A DNA stretch of 64,000 bases from VAZQ01 sp963758945 (GCA_963758945.1 CAVWXY010000018.1:62001-126000); one strand, 5' to 3'; counted from the stretch's first letter, positions 37,515-46,208 are shown. Made by a program: numbers and translations. The notes: a model not told the origin generated them from the sequence alone.

Positions 37515-37910
37515 ATGAGTTGGTTGACAACGCGTGAGCGCGCCCAGGACGACAGGGCGGCGGAAATCTTTTCGCAAGTCGAAGGTGAAATCCGCGATTT
37601 CGTCCGTCGGGATGCCGTGGTGTCCCGGCGCCGGCTGGAAGACTGGACCGACCTGACACCCGGCCATATCGGCACGCTGCTGCAGCGTGTGGCCGGCGAC
37701 GCGGTGCGGGCGATCGACGAGTCCATCGCGGAGCTGCAGGCGTTGCGCCACCAGCTGCAGCACGCAGCGACGCGGGTGCAAGGCGAGATCGGCCGATATG
37801 CGTCCATGAACGACGCCGCCAGGGCGTCGATCAGGACGATGTCGGAGAGCCTCGCGTCCTGGAAGAGCGGCGCGCGGCCGTTCGAGGACGCCGAACGCCG
37901 GACGGGCTGA
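37515..37910 (+). CDS. Hypothetical helical protein, 131 residues
   Basis: The protein is soluble and almost entirely helical, with heptad-like stretches (AVRAIDESIAELQALRHQLQ, about 71-90). No signal peptide, membrane segment or known domain. ATG 37515 follows a GGGGGC tract. It may form a coiled-coil oligomer. The neighbourhood gives no clue. Confidence 0.6.
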   Translation: MSWLTTRERAQDDRAAEIFSQVEGEIRDFVRRDAVVSRRRLEDWTDLTPGHIGTLLQRVAGDAVRAIDESIAELQALRHQLQHAATRVQGEIGRYASMNDAARASIRTMSESLASWKSGARPFEDAERRTG

Positions 37911-37920
37911 CCCGAGCGTA

Positions 37921-37947
37921 GATGGGTTGAGCGCAGCGAAACCCATC
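37921..37947. repeat. Short GATGGGTT palindromic repeat
   Basis: 27 nt with arms GATGGGTT and AAACCCATC around GAGCGCAGCG. Fragments of the same element occur at 43996-44015 (reverse orientation) and 44093-44113, and a longer unit with the same ends spans 38159-38223. Confidence 0.7.
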
Positions 37948-38158
37948 GGCCGGGCACGAAGGCGCGCCGTCGCGCGACCGCCCGCCCATGCTCGCCGCGA
38001 AAGCGAGCCGCGGCGTCGAAGTGCGACGGGCATGCGAGCAACTCTACGATCCCTGTTGAACCCGAAGCTCGCAATCGCATTTGTGCCGCACGGTGTGCGC
38101 GAAGTTCGGGTTCGGTGCAGTAAGTTTCTGCCGCGATCGGCGCGATCGGGGGATAGCG

Positions 38159-38223
38159 ATGGGTTTCGCGATAGCTAGCGCGTCGAAGACGCGCATGAAC
38201 GCGCGCTTGAGGCTCAACCCATC
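38159..38223. repeat. Longer repeat unit with GATGGGTT...AACCCATC ends
   Basis: 65 nt beginning GATGGGTTTCGCG and ending GGCTCAACCCATC, with an inner stem GCGCGTC/GACGCGC. It belongs to the same palindrome family as 37921-37947 and lies immediately downstream of the 26-residue membrane peptide gene, where it could act as a transcript end. Confidence 0.6.
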
Positions 38224-38233
38224 CTGCCAAGCG

Positions 38234-38314
38234 CTACAGCAACTGCGTGGCGACGGCGCCGCCGATGATCACCAGTATCGAGTAGATCAGGATCCAGTCC
38301 GTGGTGCCGGTCAT
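38234..38314 (-). CDS. Tiny single-pass membrane peptide, 26 residues
   Basis: MTGTTDWILIYSILVIIGG, followed by AVATQLL and a stop. A strong ribosome site (GTAAGGATACGC) precedes ATG 38314 by a normal spacing. The peptide is one hydrophobic helix with a short polar N-terminus. Clean ribosome site and composition argue for a real gene. Function unknown. Confidence 0.55.
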   Translation of the reverse strand: MTGTTDWILIYSILVIIGGAVATQLL

Positions 38315-38502
38315 GAAGCGTATCCTTACGCAGGGGACTGGCACAAGGATATGAGCCGGCGCCGCGCCGTTCTGTGACGCAGGACACACTTTTCACGGTT
38401 TGCGGGCGGGCGTGCATACAGCGATAGCGCCCCGCTATTGCGTCCCCCGGGGGCGCGGCTATCGTGCTGCCCGGTGGATCGAACCTGGAGCGGAGAAGCG
38501 CC

Positions 38503-38772
38503 GTGAAGCTTGCAGCCATTGTGCTTGGTGTCGTCGGATCTGTCCTTTCGGCCAACGCCGTGCTTGCGCAACAATTGAACGCGGACGACGTGAAATGGAT
38601 CAATCAATGCATCGCCGACAACAAGGGCGGCGCCAGCGACACGATCGTGCGCAAATACTGCATCTGCATGAACGACAAGATGGACGCCAACGAGACCCGC
38701 TCCATCACCGAATGGGAAAAAGCCAACCCGGCGGCGCGCCGTGCCTGCGACCGCGAATCCGGATGGCGATAG
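38503..38772 (+). CDS. Small exported protein with conserved cysteines, 89 residues
   Basis: GTG 38503 (behind GGAGCGGAGAAG) opens a signal peptide (KLAAIVLGVVGSVLSANAVLA). The mature domain has four Cys: NQCIADN, KYCICMNDKM and RRACDRE, spaced as in small helical disulfide domains of exported alphaproteobacterial proteins. No named family. It is transcribed divergently from the 26-residue peptide. Confidence 0.7.
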   Translation: MKLAAIVLGVVGSVLSANAVLAQQLNADDVKWINQCIADNKGGASDTIVRKYCICMNDKMDANETRSITEWEKANPAARRACDRESGWR

Positions 38773-38949
38773 CCGAGGCCATGCCGAGCCTCAGAAACCC
38801 GCCATGGCTGGCGTTATGCCGGCCATCTACGTCGTTCATTTCGCAGAGCAAGGCGTGGATGGCCGGGACTAGCATGGCGATGACGGGAAACCGTCAATCA
38901 TCACGAAAGTCGGCAGCATTGCTCTCGCAAAGCGGTGACCCTGACGGCC

Positions 38950-39362
38950 TCAAGCGCGCCGCGATTCGCCTGACGGTCGCCCTCCGCCCGCGCTTCGATC
39001 CATCGAAATTCCGGCGGCCTTGATCGGACCTGCGTTCTTCGCGATCTCGCTGGCGACCAGCACCGTCGCCTGGTTGGCGATCAACACCGCCGGCGCGAGA
39101 TCGGTGACGAGATTGTAGAGCGGTTTCTTGTAGAGCGACTGGTGGCTGGCGTCGGCGCGGCTGCCGAGCACGAACTGGTAGCCGTCCGGCGCCGCCTTGG
39201 CGACGCGCGCCGAGCCCACCATCCCGCCGGCGCCGGCGGCGAACGGAACCACCATGGTCACCGGGCGGTCGGCCAGTCCTCGGCGGCAGCTGAGCCGCCG
39301 CCCGCGCATAAGGCCAGGCCGAACGCAAGCAGGGCCGCGCGAGCCGCGGAATCGGAATGCAT
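38950..39362 (-). pseudogene. Bug-family substrate-binding protein remnant
   Basis: ATG 39362 opens a signal peptide (ALLAFGLALCAGGGSAAAE, then DWPT). A one-base loss near 39267 shifts the frame; next comes VTMVVPFAAGAGG joined directly to MVGSARVAKAAPDGYQFVLG. The roughly 35 residues that normally separate these two Gly-rich motifs are missing, consistent with deletion between short repeats. The protein is also cut after KNAGPIKAAGI, so two thirds of the second lobe are gone. Confidence 0.7.
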
Positions 39363-39417
39363 GTGGGGTTTTCTCCGTCGAAGCCGTGCAGATGACGGGA
39401 CCGCGGCCGAGCCGCGG

Positions 39418-39600
39418 CTATTTCTCCGCTCGCGCCTTGTCGACCATGATCGTGGTCCCCCAGATCGCCTTGCCGCTGCGTTTGGTGTAGGCCGCGATGA
39501 CGTTGCCGATCGCCTGTCCGATGTCGCCCTCCTCGGCGATGTCCCCTGTCCACTCGTGCACATAGGCCTCGTTCTGCTTGAACCCGATCCCTACCCGCAT
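39418..39600 (-). CDS. Hypothetical protein, 60 residues
   Basis: AGGAGGCCTCG leads into ATG 39600. MRVGIGFKQNEAYVHEWTGD starts the protein; the rest (GQAIGNVIAAYTKRSGKAIW) is soluble with a balanced composition. No family recognised. It follows the EthD-like gene by about 40 bp on the same strand and may share its transcript. Confidence 0.55.
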   Translation of the reverse strand: MRVGIGFKQNEAYVHEWTGDIAEEGDIGQAIGNVIAAYTKRSGKAIWGTTIMVDKARAEK

Positions 39601-39640
39601 CGAGGCCTCCTGCGCGCGCGACGACGCCCTCGCGGCACCG

Positions 39641-39953
39641 CTACAGCTTGACTTCGCTGATCTGAATCGTGGGCTGGGTGTTGGTGTAGTTGGGAATGTC
39701 GGCAAGGATCGCCTGCGCGTGCGGCGCAAAGGCGGCTTGGAAGGCGTCGGTCGAGTTCGAAATAGAGATGGCCCATGGCGACATAGGCCGCCGGCGCACC
39801 GGGCGCGCCGCCGCCGATGCCCTCCTCCACCGCCATGCGCTTGCAGGCGGCGCCGAGCTTCTGCTGCACCATGGGCATGTGCTTGCCGAGATAATAGCCC
39901 ATGTCGAACTTGCAGCCCGCGGTGTTGGGATAGAGCACGCTCACCTTGATCAC
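39641..39953 (-). pseudogene. EthD-family protein, one frameshift
   Basis: MIKVSVLYPNTAGCKFDMGY and YLGKHMPMV are EthD signatures (dimeric ferredoxin-like fold). After HLYFE the frame shifts: removing one base at 39755 continues with STDAFQAAFAPHAQ, DIPNYTNTQPTIQISEVKL and a stop at 39641, giving the normal 103-residue EthD length. The lesion sits in the ten-base sequence TCGAGTTCGA, identical to that at the katG frameshift. Family members take part in ether or polyketide side-chain metabolism; the role is unknown. Confidence 0.75.
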
Positions 39954-40232
39954 ATTCTCCTCCTTGCTGGTTTCGTCTCTCGTTGGCCGGAGCCGGCGCT
40001 TGCGCGGCGAGCTTATGCCAACCGAGCCGCGCGCGATATGGCCGGTCAGCGCCCTCCCGTCGGGGGACGCTCGAGATCTGCCTACGCGGGGCCGCCCGAC
40101 GGCCTCGGCGCTGCGGCGGGTCTCTGACGCTGCAGTTTAGCTATTTATTTATGCAATCTTTAGTTGAGTCCGTCTTCGCGCGGAGTATGGTGTCGATACG
40201 CGCCCAACCTCCTTGGCCGAACGGAGCGCGGC

Positions 40233-41384
40233 ATGAGAGCCGACCGCAAGTGGGTTGAGAGAAATCTGGGCTTCGATCCGATCGCGACCCCGCCGCCCGA
40301 CGCGACCTTTGCCTCCGCGCGCGCCGCCAGGGCGGCAACGCCCGAGGATTTCCAGCGCGAGATCATCGATTTCGACTCCGAGTCTCCCGCCGGCCTGCAG
40401 TTCATGGCCTTCAGCACCGCGACCGGCCTGTCGCGTTACACCGACGTCGATTGGCCCAAGGGACTGGCGCCCAAGACCGGACGCGCACCCGGCCGCAACA
40501 GCGACGATCCGCTGCCCCGTGCGGACGTGCTGGTGGTGACGTGGACCGTCGATGAAGGCCACGCGCTGAGCCGCGTGCTCACCCCCGGCAAGGATTCCCG
40601 CAACGACTACCTCTCCTACACGCATAACTTCGCGACGATCTCCAAGAAGATGCGCAAGGGCTGCCCGGCGCTCCAAGCAAAGCGTCTGGGCGCATACTGG
40701 ACCACGACCATCGGCGGCAAGTCGGTCGTGATCTTCAAGTCGGACTCGCACATGTCGCAGGACGGTCCGCAACTGCCGAACATCGACGTGTGGCGTCAGA
40801 TCGTCGTCGAGGTGCAGCCCGAGCTGGTGATCACGAGCGGGACCGCGGGCAGCATCGGCAAGCAGTTCGAAGTCGGCGACGTGATCGTGAGCCCCGTCGT
40901 CCGGTTCGATTGCACGGCGAAATTCAAGAACAAGCCCTTCGCACAGGCGCACTTCGCCAGCTCGGCGCCGAAAGCGACGCACTTCGCCACCGCACGATCG
41001 CTGTTCAAGGCGAACGCGGCGCAGCTCCCGAAGGACAATCAGCGCCCTCCGAAGATCATCCGCGTGCCGGTGAACGGGCTGGGCTCGTCCGTCGTCACGA
41101 CCGATTTTTTCGGTTTCGACACGTCGAACGACCACTACGAGCTGCAAGGGCTCGGCGACGTTTGCGAAATGGGAGACGCGGTCCTCGGATTGGTGGCCTC
41201 CGACATGGGCCAGAGCGCGCCGCGCTGGCTCGCCATCCGCAACGTCTCCGACCCGCAGATCAAGGCCAACGGCCTGACGCTCAAGCAGCAAGCGATGGTG
41301 GCGGCGCAGATCTACAAGGGCTTCGGCCGGTGGAGCTCGGTGTGCAGCGCGATCACGTGCTGGGCGAGCATTGCGGCCGAATAG
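40233..41384 (+). CDS. Nucleoside phosphorylase-like (PNP/UDP superfamily) protein
   Basis: A 383-residue protein whose second half follows the purine-nucleoside-phosphorylase fold: LVVTWTVDEGHALSRVLTPG, VVEVQPELVITSGTAGSIG with GDVIVSPVVRF (about 200-230), the substrate-site-like EMGDAVLGLVASD (about 315-327) and a catalytic-type Asp in RNVSDPQI. The N-terminal 85 residues match nothing I know. ATG 40233 was chosen behind GGAGCGCGGC. Phosphorylase-fold proteins act in nucleoside salvage but also as NAD- or nucleotide-degrading effectors in conflict systems. It is followed after 55 bp by a HELFE-motif protein, probably cotranscribed. Confidence 0.7.
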   Translation: MRADRKWVERNLGFDPIATPPPDATFASARAARAATPEDFQREIIDFDSESPAGLQFMAFSTATGLSRYTDVDWPKGLAPKTGRAPGRNSDDPLPRADVLVVTWTVDEGHALSRVLTPGKDSRNDYLSYTHNFATISKKMRKGCPALQAKRLGAYWTTTIGGKSVVIFKSDSHMSQDGPQLPNIDVWRQIVVEVQPELVITSGTAGSIGKQFEVGDVIVSPVVRFDCTAKFKNKPFAQAHFASSAPKATHFATARSLFKANAAQLPKDNQRPPKIIRVPVNGLGSSVVTTDFFGFDTSNDHYELQGLGDVCEMGDAVLGLVASDMGQSAPRWLAIRNVSDPQIKANGLTLKQQAMVAAQIYKGFGRWSSVCSAITCWASIAAE

Positions 41385-41439
41385 ATCGGCTTGGTTACCA
41401 GAGGGAGCACGGCGTCATTCAACCGAACCGGAGGTACCC

Positions 41440-42192
41440 ATGAACGTCATTCACGCGGCCCAAGCCGGGCAAGGGGGCCCGGTCACTATCGCCTGCATCA
41501 ACAAGGCGACAGTCGATCTCGGCGTGCCGTTCGACCGGCTCACCGCCACGCTGCAGAAATGCTACGACCTGCACTTCCTTCCGGTCTGGGGCTACCCGGT
41601 GAAGCTCTACAACACCAAGGTCTCAAAGCCCTCGGATTGGCAGTTCGTGTATTTCGATGACGCCGACACGGCCGGCGCGCTCGGCTACCACGACCTGACC
41701 AAGAACGGGCAGCCGGTCTCGAAGGTGTTCGTCAAGACCACGCTCGCGGACCATCAACTCGTGAGCGTCACCGCATGCCACGAGTTATTCGAGATGGTGA
41801 TCGACCCGATCGCAAACTTGTGGGCTGAGGCCCCGGACGGCACGGAATACGCCTATGAAATGTGCGACGCGGTCGAAGAAGACACCTTCCTCGTCGACGG
41901 GATCGAGATGTCGAATTTCCTGCACCCATCGTGGTTCGAGCCGTTCAAGCATCCGCCCGGCACGAAATTCGATCATCTCGGACTGCTCAAGAAGCCCTTC
42001 AGCATGACCAAGGGCGGCTACGTGATCATCAAGAAGCGGGGCAAGGTCAGCGAGATTTTCGCCTCCAGGGCGAAGGAAAAGCGCTTCGCAAAAGAGGATC
42101 GACACGGCCATCGCAGCGAGTACCGTAAACCGCACGGGATGGTGATCAAGCCGAGCCGGGGTCGAGCAGGAGCCGAAGCCCGCGCCGCGTGA
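41440..42192 (+). CDS. Putative HELFE-motif zincin-like metalloprotein
   Basis: A 250-residue soluble protein. The central motif VTACHELFEMVIDPIANLW (about 109-127), followed by GTEYAYEMCDAVEEDTF, has the layout His-Glu-x-x-Glu, Asp-Pro and downstream Glu/Cys/Asp seen in predicted bacterial metallopeptidases with HExxE...DP signatures. The C-terminus is basic. No signal peptide is seen, so it acts in the cytoplasm. ATG 41440 follows a strong GGAGGT. It is paired with the phosphorylase-like gene upstream. Peptidase activity is inferred from the motif alone. Confidence 0.6.
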   Translation: MNVIHAAQAGQGGPVTIACINKATVDLGVPFDRLTATLQKCYDLHFLPVWGYPVKLYNTKVSKPSDWQFVYFDDADTAGALGYHDLTKNGQPVSKVFVKTTLADHQLVSVTACHELFEMVIDPIANLWAEAPDGTEYAYEMCDAVEEDTFLVDGIEMSNFLHPSWFEPFKHPPGTKFDHLGLLKKPFSMTKGGYVIIKKRGKVSEIFASRAKEKRFAKEDRHGHRSEYRKPHGMVIKPSRGRAGAEARAA

Positions 42193-42437
42193 CTGCTCCA
42201 GCGACCGCGCGGGATTCATGCTGGCATGCAGCGCGTCCCGCCAGACCGGACCGTTCTGAACGTCGAGCCGGCGCCCGCGATCCGCAGCACGTCGAGCGCC
42301 TCCAGCGGGCCGAGCTGGTCCAACCCGCGCAGTCCGGTCCACGGCCCGCGCCGGCAGAGTCCAACGATTTGGCGGCGGCGGGGGGCCTGTCCGCCGACGG
42401 CGCAGGCTCGCCTGTCGCCGGGAAGAAGGGGAACCTC

Positions 42438-42809
42438 ATGCTCTACGCGATCCTGTGCTACGATTCCGAAGACGTCGTCGGGTCCTGGAGCAAGCAGGAG
42501 GACGACGCGGTCATGGCCAAGCTCGCGGTGGTGCAGGACAAGCTCACGAGAGCAGGCCGGCTCGGGCCGGTCGCCCGCCTGATGCCGACCGCCGCGGCGA
42601 CCACCATCAGGAAGGGCGAGGAGCCGTTGGTGATCGACGGCCCCTTTGCCGAGACCAAGGAACAGCTCCTCGGCTTCTACATCGTCGACTGCGCGACCCG
42701 CGACGCGGCGATCGAAACCGCGCAGGACCTGGCACGCGCGAGCAGCTCGGCGGGGGCGTACGAGATCCGCCCCGTGAAGCTGTTCCGGCCGGGAAGCGGT
42801 AGCGGATGA
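42438..42809 (+). CDS. YciI/DGPF-domain family protein
   Basis: A 123-residue ferredoxin-like protein. MLYAILCYDSED at the start and the signature DGPFAETKEQLLGFYIVDC (about 76-94) define the DGPF/YCII group. Members often sit beside ECF sigma factor genes; none is adjacent here. GGGGAACC precedes ATG 42438. Function unknown; YciI relatives may be hydrolases or dehydrochlorinases. Confidence 0.85.
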   Translation: MLYAILCYDSEDVVGSWSKQEDDAVMAKLAVVQDKLTRAGRLGPVARLMPTAAATTIRKGEEPLVIDGPFAETKEQLLGFYIVDCATRDAAIETAQDLARASSSAGAYEIRPVKLFRPGSGSG

Positions 42810-42944
42810 CCGGCGAGTTGCAGCCGGCCAATACGGTCTCTTTGGTCGTCATGGCCGTGACAAGCACGGCGATGACGACGGATGCAATCCGTCCAAAATC
42901 TGCCCGAGAAAATTTTCACCGCGCGCTCGGAACGTCGCCGCCTG

Positions 42945-43571
42945 CTAGTCCACGACTTCGACTTTGACCTTCGCCACGCCCCTTCCGACCAATCCCAGCG
43001 ACTCGGCGGCGCCGCGCGAGACGTCGACCACGCGGCCGGGAACGAACGGGCCGCGGTCGTTGACGCGAACGGTCACGGCTTGGCCGGTGGACACATTGGT
43101 GACGCGCACGCGCGTGCCGAACGGCAGCGTCCGGTGAGCGGCGGTGAGCTCTCGCGAATTGAACTTCTCGCCGCTCGCGGTGTGCGGGTCGTACGAATAG
43201 TAGCTGGCCAGCCCGTAGGACGCGTCTTGCGCACCGGCGGCGGCCGGCGCAGCGCCCTTGGCGGCGACCGCCGCTCGCCTGGTGGAGGGCTTTCGAGCGG
43301 ATGTCGCCGCGCCGTCCGACCGCGTCGACGCGTGTCGGCTGCCGGCAAGCGAACCGGGTCTTTCGGCTACAACATTGGGCTGCGCGCAGGCCGCCAGCGT
43401 CGCCGCCAGCGCGGCGAAGGCGAACAACTGCAGCGCGCCCCTGCCCGCGGCGGAGCGGGCTCCAGGCCCGCGGGAACGAACGTGATCCTCGCCAACGCCC
43501 ACGCGCGAGAATCGCTCACCACTGAATGACGACACGATTGCACCCCCCGAACCGAACTCCGAGCCGACCAT
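42945..43571 (-). CDS. rlpA: RlpA-like septal-ring lytic transglycosylase, lipoprotein
   Basis: A protein of up to 208 residues. A hydrophobic stretch ends in the lipobox LAAC (Cys about 62), so it should be an outer-membrane lipoprotein. An Ala/Arg-rich linker leads to a double-psi beta-barrel: GLASYYSYDPHTASGEKFN, TAAHRTLPFGTRVRVTN, VRVNDRGPF and VDVSRGAAESLG. RlpA cleaves naked glycan strands at the septum. No SPOR domain is present. The real start may lie downstream of 43571, because the first 30 residues are not signal-like. Confidence 0.85.
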   Translation of the reverse strand: MVGSEFGSGGAIVSSFSGERFSRVGVGEDHVRSRGPGARSAAGRGALQLFAFAALAATLAACAQPNVVAERPGSLAGSRHASTRSDGAATSARKPSTRRAAVAAKGAAPAAAGAQDASYGLASYYSYDPHTASGEKFNSRELTAAHRTLPFGTRVRVTNVSTGQAVTVRVNDRGPFVPGRVVDVSRGAAESLGLVGRGVAKVKVEVVD

Positions 43572-44127
43572 GGAGGCCGGGAAACCATGGCCCGATGACG
43601 GCCGAATGGGGGACGGCCGCGATAATTCATTTCAGTGTGATTTTTTGGTTACAGGCGCACGGCCGGCATCCTCACAGTGCCGAGGAAGGCGCTACTCGGG
43701 TAGCGATAAGGTTAATGGGGATCGCCCCGCAGAAGGCTCAAGGAGTTACGCATGTGGCGGTCGGGCCACAGCGGCCGACGATGTGGCGTACGCCGAGAGA
43801 AATTCGCGCGCGCGGCGGAACCAATCACTGCTACAATATTTTAACGTTCGGGTATTCGGGCTGGGGGATCGGAACTGCCACTCCCGAATATTGTGATCGA
43901 TGGGCGGCGCACACGGGCCGCTGCGAAGGCGCCACAGCGGAAAAGGCGGTGCCGTTCCCGGGGCGTTTGCCCATCGATTCGCATCGTTTAGTTCGTTTCG
44001 CTGCGCTCAACCCATTTTACGGGGCGGGCCCGGTCACGCGCGGGGCGTCGGGAGGGGATGGCCGCGTGTTTCGGCGCAAGCGCCACGCACAAGATGGGTT
44101 GAGCGCAGCGAAATTTGTCCAGAGCTC
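43572..44127. other. Non-coding stretch with repeat fragments
   Basis: About 550 bp without a credible gene. It holds two short pieces of the GATGGGTT palindrome family in opposite orientation (43996-44015 and 44093-44113) flanking a GC-rich block. An AT-rich patch at 43832-43895 (ACAATATTTTAACGTTCGGG) may be regulatory or foreign. Confidence 0.5.
43996..44113. repeat. Pair of inverted GATGGGTT-family fragments
   Basis: TTTCGCTGCGCTCAACCCAT (43996-44015) is the complement of ATGGGTTGAGCGCAGCGAAA (44094-44113). The two face each other across about 80 bp and could form a large stem-loop; each matches the element at 37921-37947. Confidence 0.75.
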
Positions 44128-44224
44128 GAGCGGGATGACTTTTCTTCGAACGTCATTCCGCAGCTTATTGCCGAAGCATGATCTCTTCCGAAAACCGGTA
44201 TCCAAATTTCGGGATCATGCTCGG
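44128..44224 (+). repeat. Interspersed palindrome-containing repeat, copy B
   Basis: Same element and orientation as 30482-30581: GCATGATCTCTTCCGAAAAC, then CGGTATCC and TTCGGGATCATGC. This copy keeps perfectly complementary outer ends (GCATGATC and GATCATGC), so it forms the complete hairpin. It ends right at the stop codon of the MmcQ-like gene. Confidence 0.8.
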
Positions 44225-44226
44225 GA

Positions 44227-44553
44227 CTAGCGGCGCGATCGCCGTTTCGGCGCGGCGTGGCGCCACGCGGTCGTGAGCGCGTCCTTCAATTCGACCGCGC
44301 TCATGGCCGCGAGCGCGGCGGTGGTCCACCCCTGCCTGCCCCAGCCTCCCGGCACCGGAGCGAAGGTCGCGGGCGCCATCATGCACTTGAACTCCTGCTC
44401 GTCGGGGGTGAACTTGAAATTGGCGTTGCGCCCGTCGGCGGCGAGCGTGACGTAGATGCGCGCCACCTTGAAGGCGGCGCGGTCGAAATGCGGCGCCTCG
44501 ACCGTGCCCGCGAGCGCCAGCGCGATGCGGCGCAAGTCGGCAGCCTTTGCCAT
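44227..44553 (-). CDS. MmcQ/YjbR-family protein
   Basis: A 108-residue protein of the MmcQ/YjbR (CyaY-like fold) family: ALALAGTVEAPHFDRAAFKV, YVTLAADGRNANFKFTPDEQ and the Trp/Ala-rich C-terminal helix (LKDALTTAWRHAAPKRR). Members are annotated as DNA-binding by fold but lack firm function. It lies about 80 bp downstream of ku on the same strand. Confidence 0.85.
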   Translation of the reverse strand: MAKAADLRRIALALAGTVEAPHFDRAAFKVARIYVTLAADGRNANFKFTPDEQEFKCMMAPATFAPVPGGWGRQGWTTAALAAMSAVELKDALTTAWRHAAPKRRSRR

Positions 44554-44634
44554 GCGAGGCGCGTCTCCAATCCGCCGGGCGAATTACCCTCTACCGGTGC
44601 GGCAGCTCGATCATCCTTCGAGCGTCGAGGGGCG

Positions 44635-45561
44635 TCACCCCGCCTTGCGGCGCGCGCTCGCCTTCTTGGCGGCGGCGCGCTGCGGGACGCGCTCCCCGCC
44701 GCCTTCGATCGGCAGCAGCATCTCGCGCTGGCCCGCGGCGCGCTTGCGGCCTTTCTTCGCCGGTCCCGGCGCGGCGCCGCGCTCGGCTTCGACGCTGCGG
44801 CGCAGCGCGTCCATGAGATTGATGACATTGCGCGGCGCCGCCGCCTGCTCCTTCTGCTTCGGCGGCTTGAAACCAGCCTGCTTCTTGCGCAAGAGCTCCA
44901 CCAGCGCAGTCTCGTAATGGTCCTCGAACTGCGTCGGCTCGAAGTCCCCCTTCTTGGTGTCGAGGATGTGCTCGGCCAGCTTGAGCATCTCGCCCGGCAC
45001 CTTGACGTCCTGGATGCCGTCGAAATACTCCTCCGGCTTGCGCACCTCGTAGCCGTAGCGCAGCGTCGTGCCGAGCAGCCCCTTGCCGTACGGCTCGAGC
45101 GCGATGACGCGCTCGCGCTTGGCCAGAACGATGCGGCCGAGCGCAACCATGCCCTTGCCGCGCATGGCGTCGCGGATCACCGCGAAGGCCTCCTGCCCGA
45201 CCGTGTCGGTGGGCATGACGTAATACGGGCTGTCGTAGAAGCGCTTGTCGATCTGCGCCGCCGGCACGAAGCGATCGATCTCGATGGTGTGCTTGCTCTC
45301 CACCTCGATGGCTTCGAGCTCGTCGTCGTCGACCTCGATATAGACGCCCTTGTCGACCTCGTAGCCCTTGCCCTTGTCGGCGGCATCGACCGGCTCGCGC
45401 GTGACCTCGTCCACCAGCTGCTGGCGCAACCGGTTGCCGGTCTGCTTGTTGATCTGGCGGAACGAGATGCGTTCGGAGGACGATGTGGCGGGGCTCAACG
45501 CGATCGGGCACGACACCAGCGAGAGTTTGAGGTAGCCTTTCCAATATGCACGCGGCGCCAC
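44635..45561 (-). CDS. ku: Bacterial Ku, non-homologous end-joining protein
   Basis: A 308-residue Ku homologue that forms a ring on DNA ends and recruits LigD. The core (residues 1-255) shows AYWKGYLKLSLVSCPIALSP, KGYEVDKGVYIEVDDDELEA, IDRFVPAAQIDKRFYDSPYY and HILDTKKGDFEPTQFEDHYE. The C-terminal 55 residues are Lys/Arg/Ala-rich, as in Ku proteins with extended basic tails that bind DNA. The start is GTG 45561, behind TAGGAGC. No ligD lies within the window, so its partner must be elsewhere. Confidence 0.95.
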   Translation of the reverse strand: MAPRAYWKGYLKLSLVSCPIALSPATSSSERISFRQINKQTGNRLRQQLVDEVTREPVDAADKGKGYEVDKGVYIEVDDDELEAIEVESKHTIEIDRFVPAAQIDKRFYDSPYYVMPTDTVGQEAFAVIRDAMRGKGMVALGRIVLAKRERVIALEPYGKGLLGTTLRYGYEVRKPEEYFDGIQDVKVPGEMLKLAEHILDTKKGDFEPTQFEDHYETALVELLRKKQAGFKPPKQKEQAAAPRNVINLMDALRRSVEAERGAAPGPAKKGRKRAAGQREMLLPIEGGGERVPQRAAAKKASARRKAG

Positions 45562-45768
45562 GATACGCTCCTACCGACGGCTACGGGGAACACCCATTAG
45601 ATAGCAATTTTTCGGCCCTTCTTGGAGTCCTGCTTTTGTTCTCGCAGGCCCGCTAATGGCGTCGGTGCGCGGCCATTCGGCTAGCGGTTGACGCGGGCCG
45701 CGCCGATCGCGGCCGATGGTTAACCGTCCGTCGCCGGCATCGCGGCGAGCAGCGCGCCGTTCACGTCA

Positions 45769-46119
45769 TCACAGCGGCCAGGCGAAGCTGAGCTCGTGAC
45801 CGTCCGGGTCGGTGAGGTGGAAGAACCGCTCGCCCCACTCCGCGTCGCGCGGCGCCGTGTCCGCGCGGTAGCCGGCCGCAAGCACCTTGCGATAGAGCGC
45901 GTCGACGTCGGAATGATAGAAGATGACGCGTCCCCACCACGACCAGGTTCGCCCCGCGGGTTGGGCGACGAGATTGAGATAGCTCCGTCCGGCGCGAAAG
46001 CTCGTGAAGGCCGCCTCGTCACCGCCGTGAACGATTTCGAATCCCAGCATGCGATAGAAGCGCACCGCCCCTGCCATGTCGTGGGTCGCGAGCGTAACAG
46101 CGCTGATGCTGTCGATCAT
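45769..46119 (-). CDS. VOC-family protein, single domain
   Basis: A 116-residue glyoxalase/bleomycin-resistance-fold protein. The opening DSISAVTLATHDMAGAVRFY and closing FFHLTDPDGHELSFAWPL are the classical VOC start and end with one metal-type His and Glu. Such single-domain proteins work as dimers. Function unassignable. Pcm lies upstream on the same strand, 89 bp away. Confidence 0.88.
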   Translation of the reverse strand: MIDSISAVTLATHDMAGAVRFYRMLGFEIVHGGDEAAFTSFRAGRSYLNLVAQPAGRTWSWWGRVIFYHSDVDALYRKVLAAGYRADTAPRDAEWGERFFHLTDPDGHELSFAWPL

Positions 46120-46208
46120 GGCGGCAAGGCTCCATGCAAGGCGATTGCAGGCCGGTTGCGATCCGATCCGGGCAACGCCGACAACCGCACGAGTCGCGGC
46201 GCGGCGGC

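Noticed and set aside
44257..45600. 447-residue plus-strand frame
   Set aside because: Antisense of MmcQ-like and ku genes; no ribosome site.
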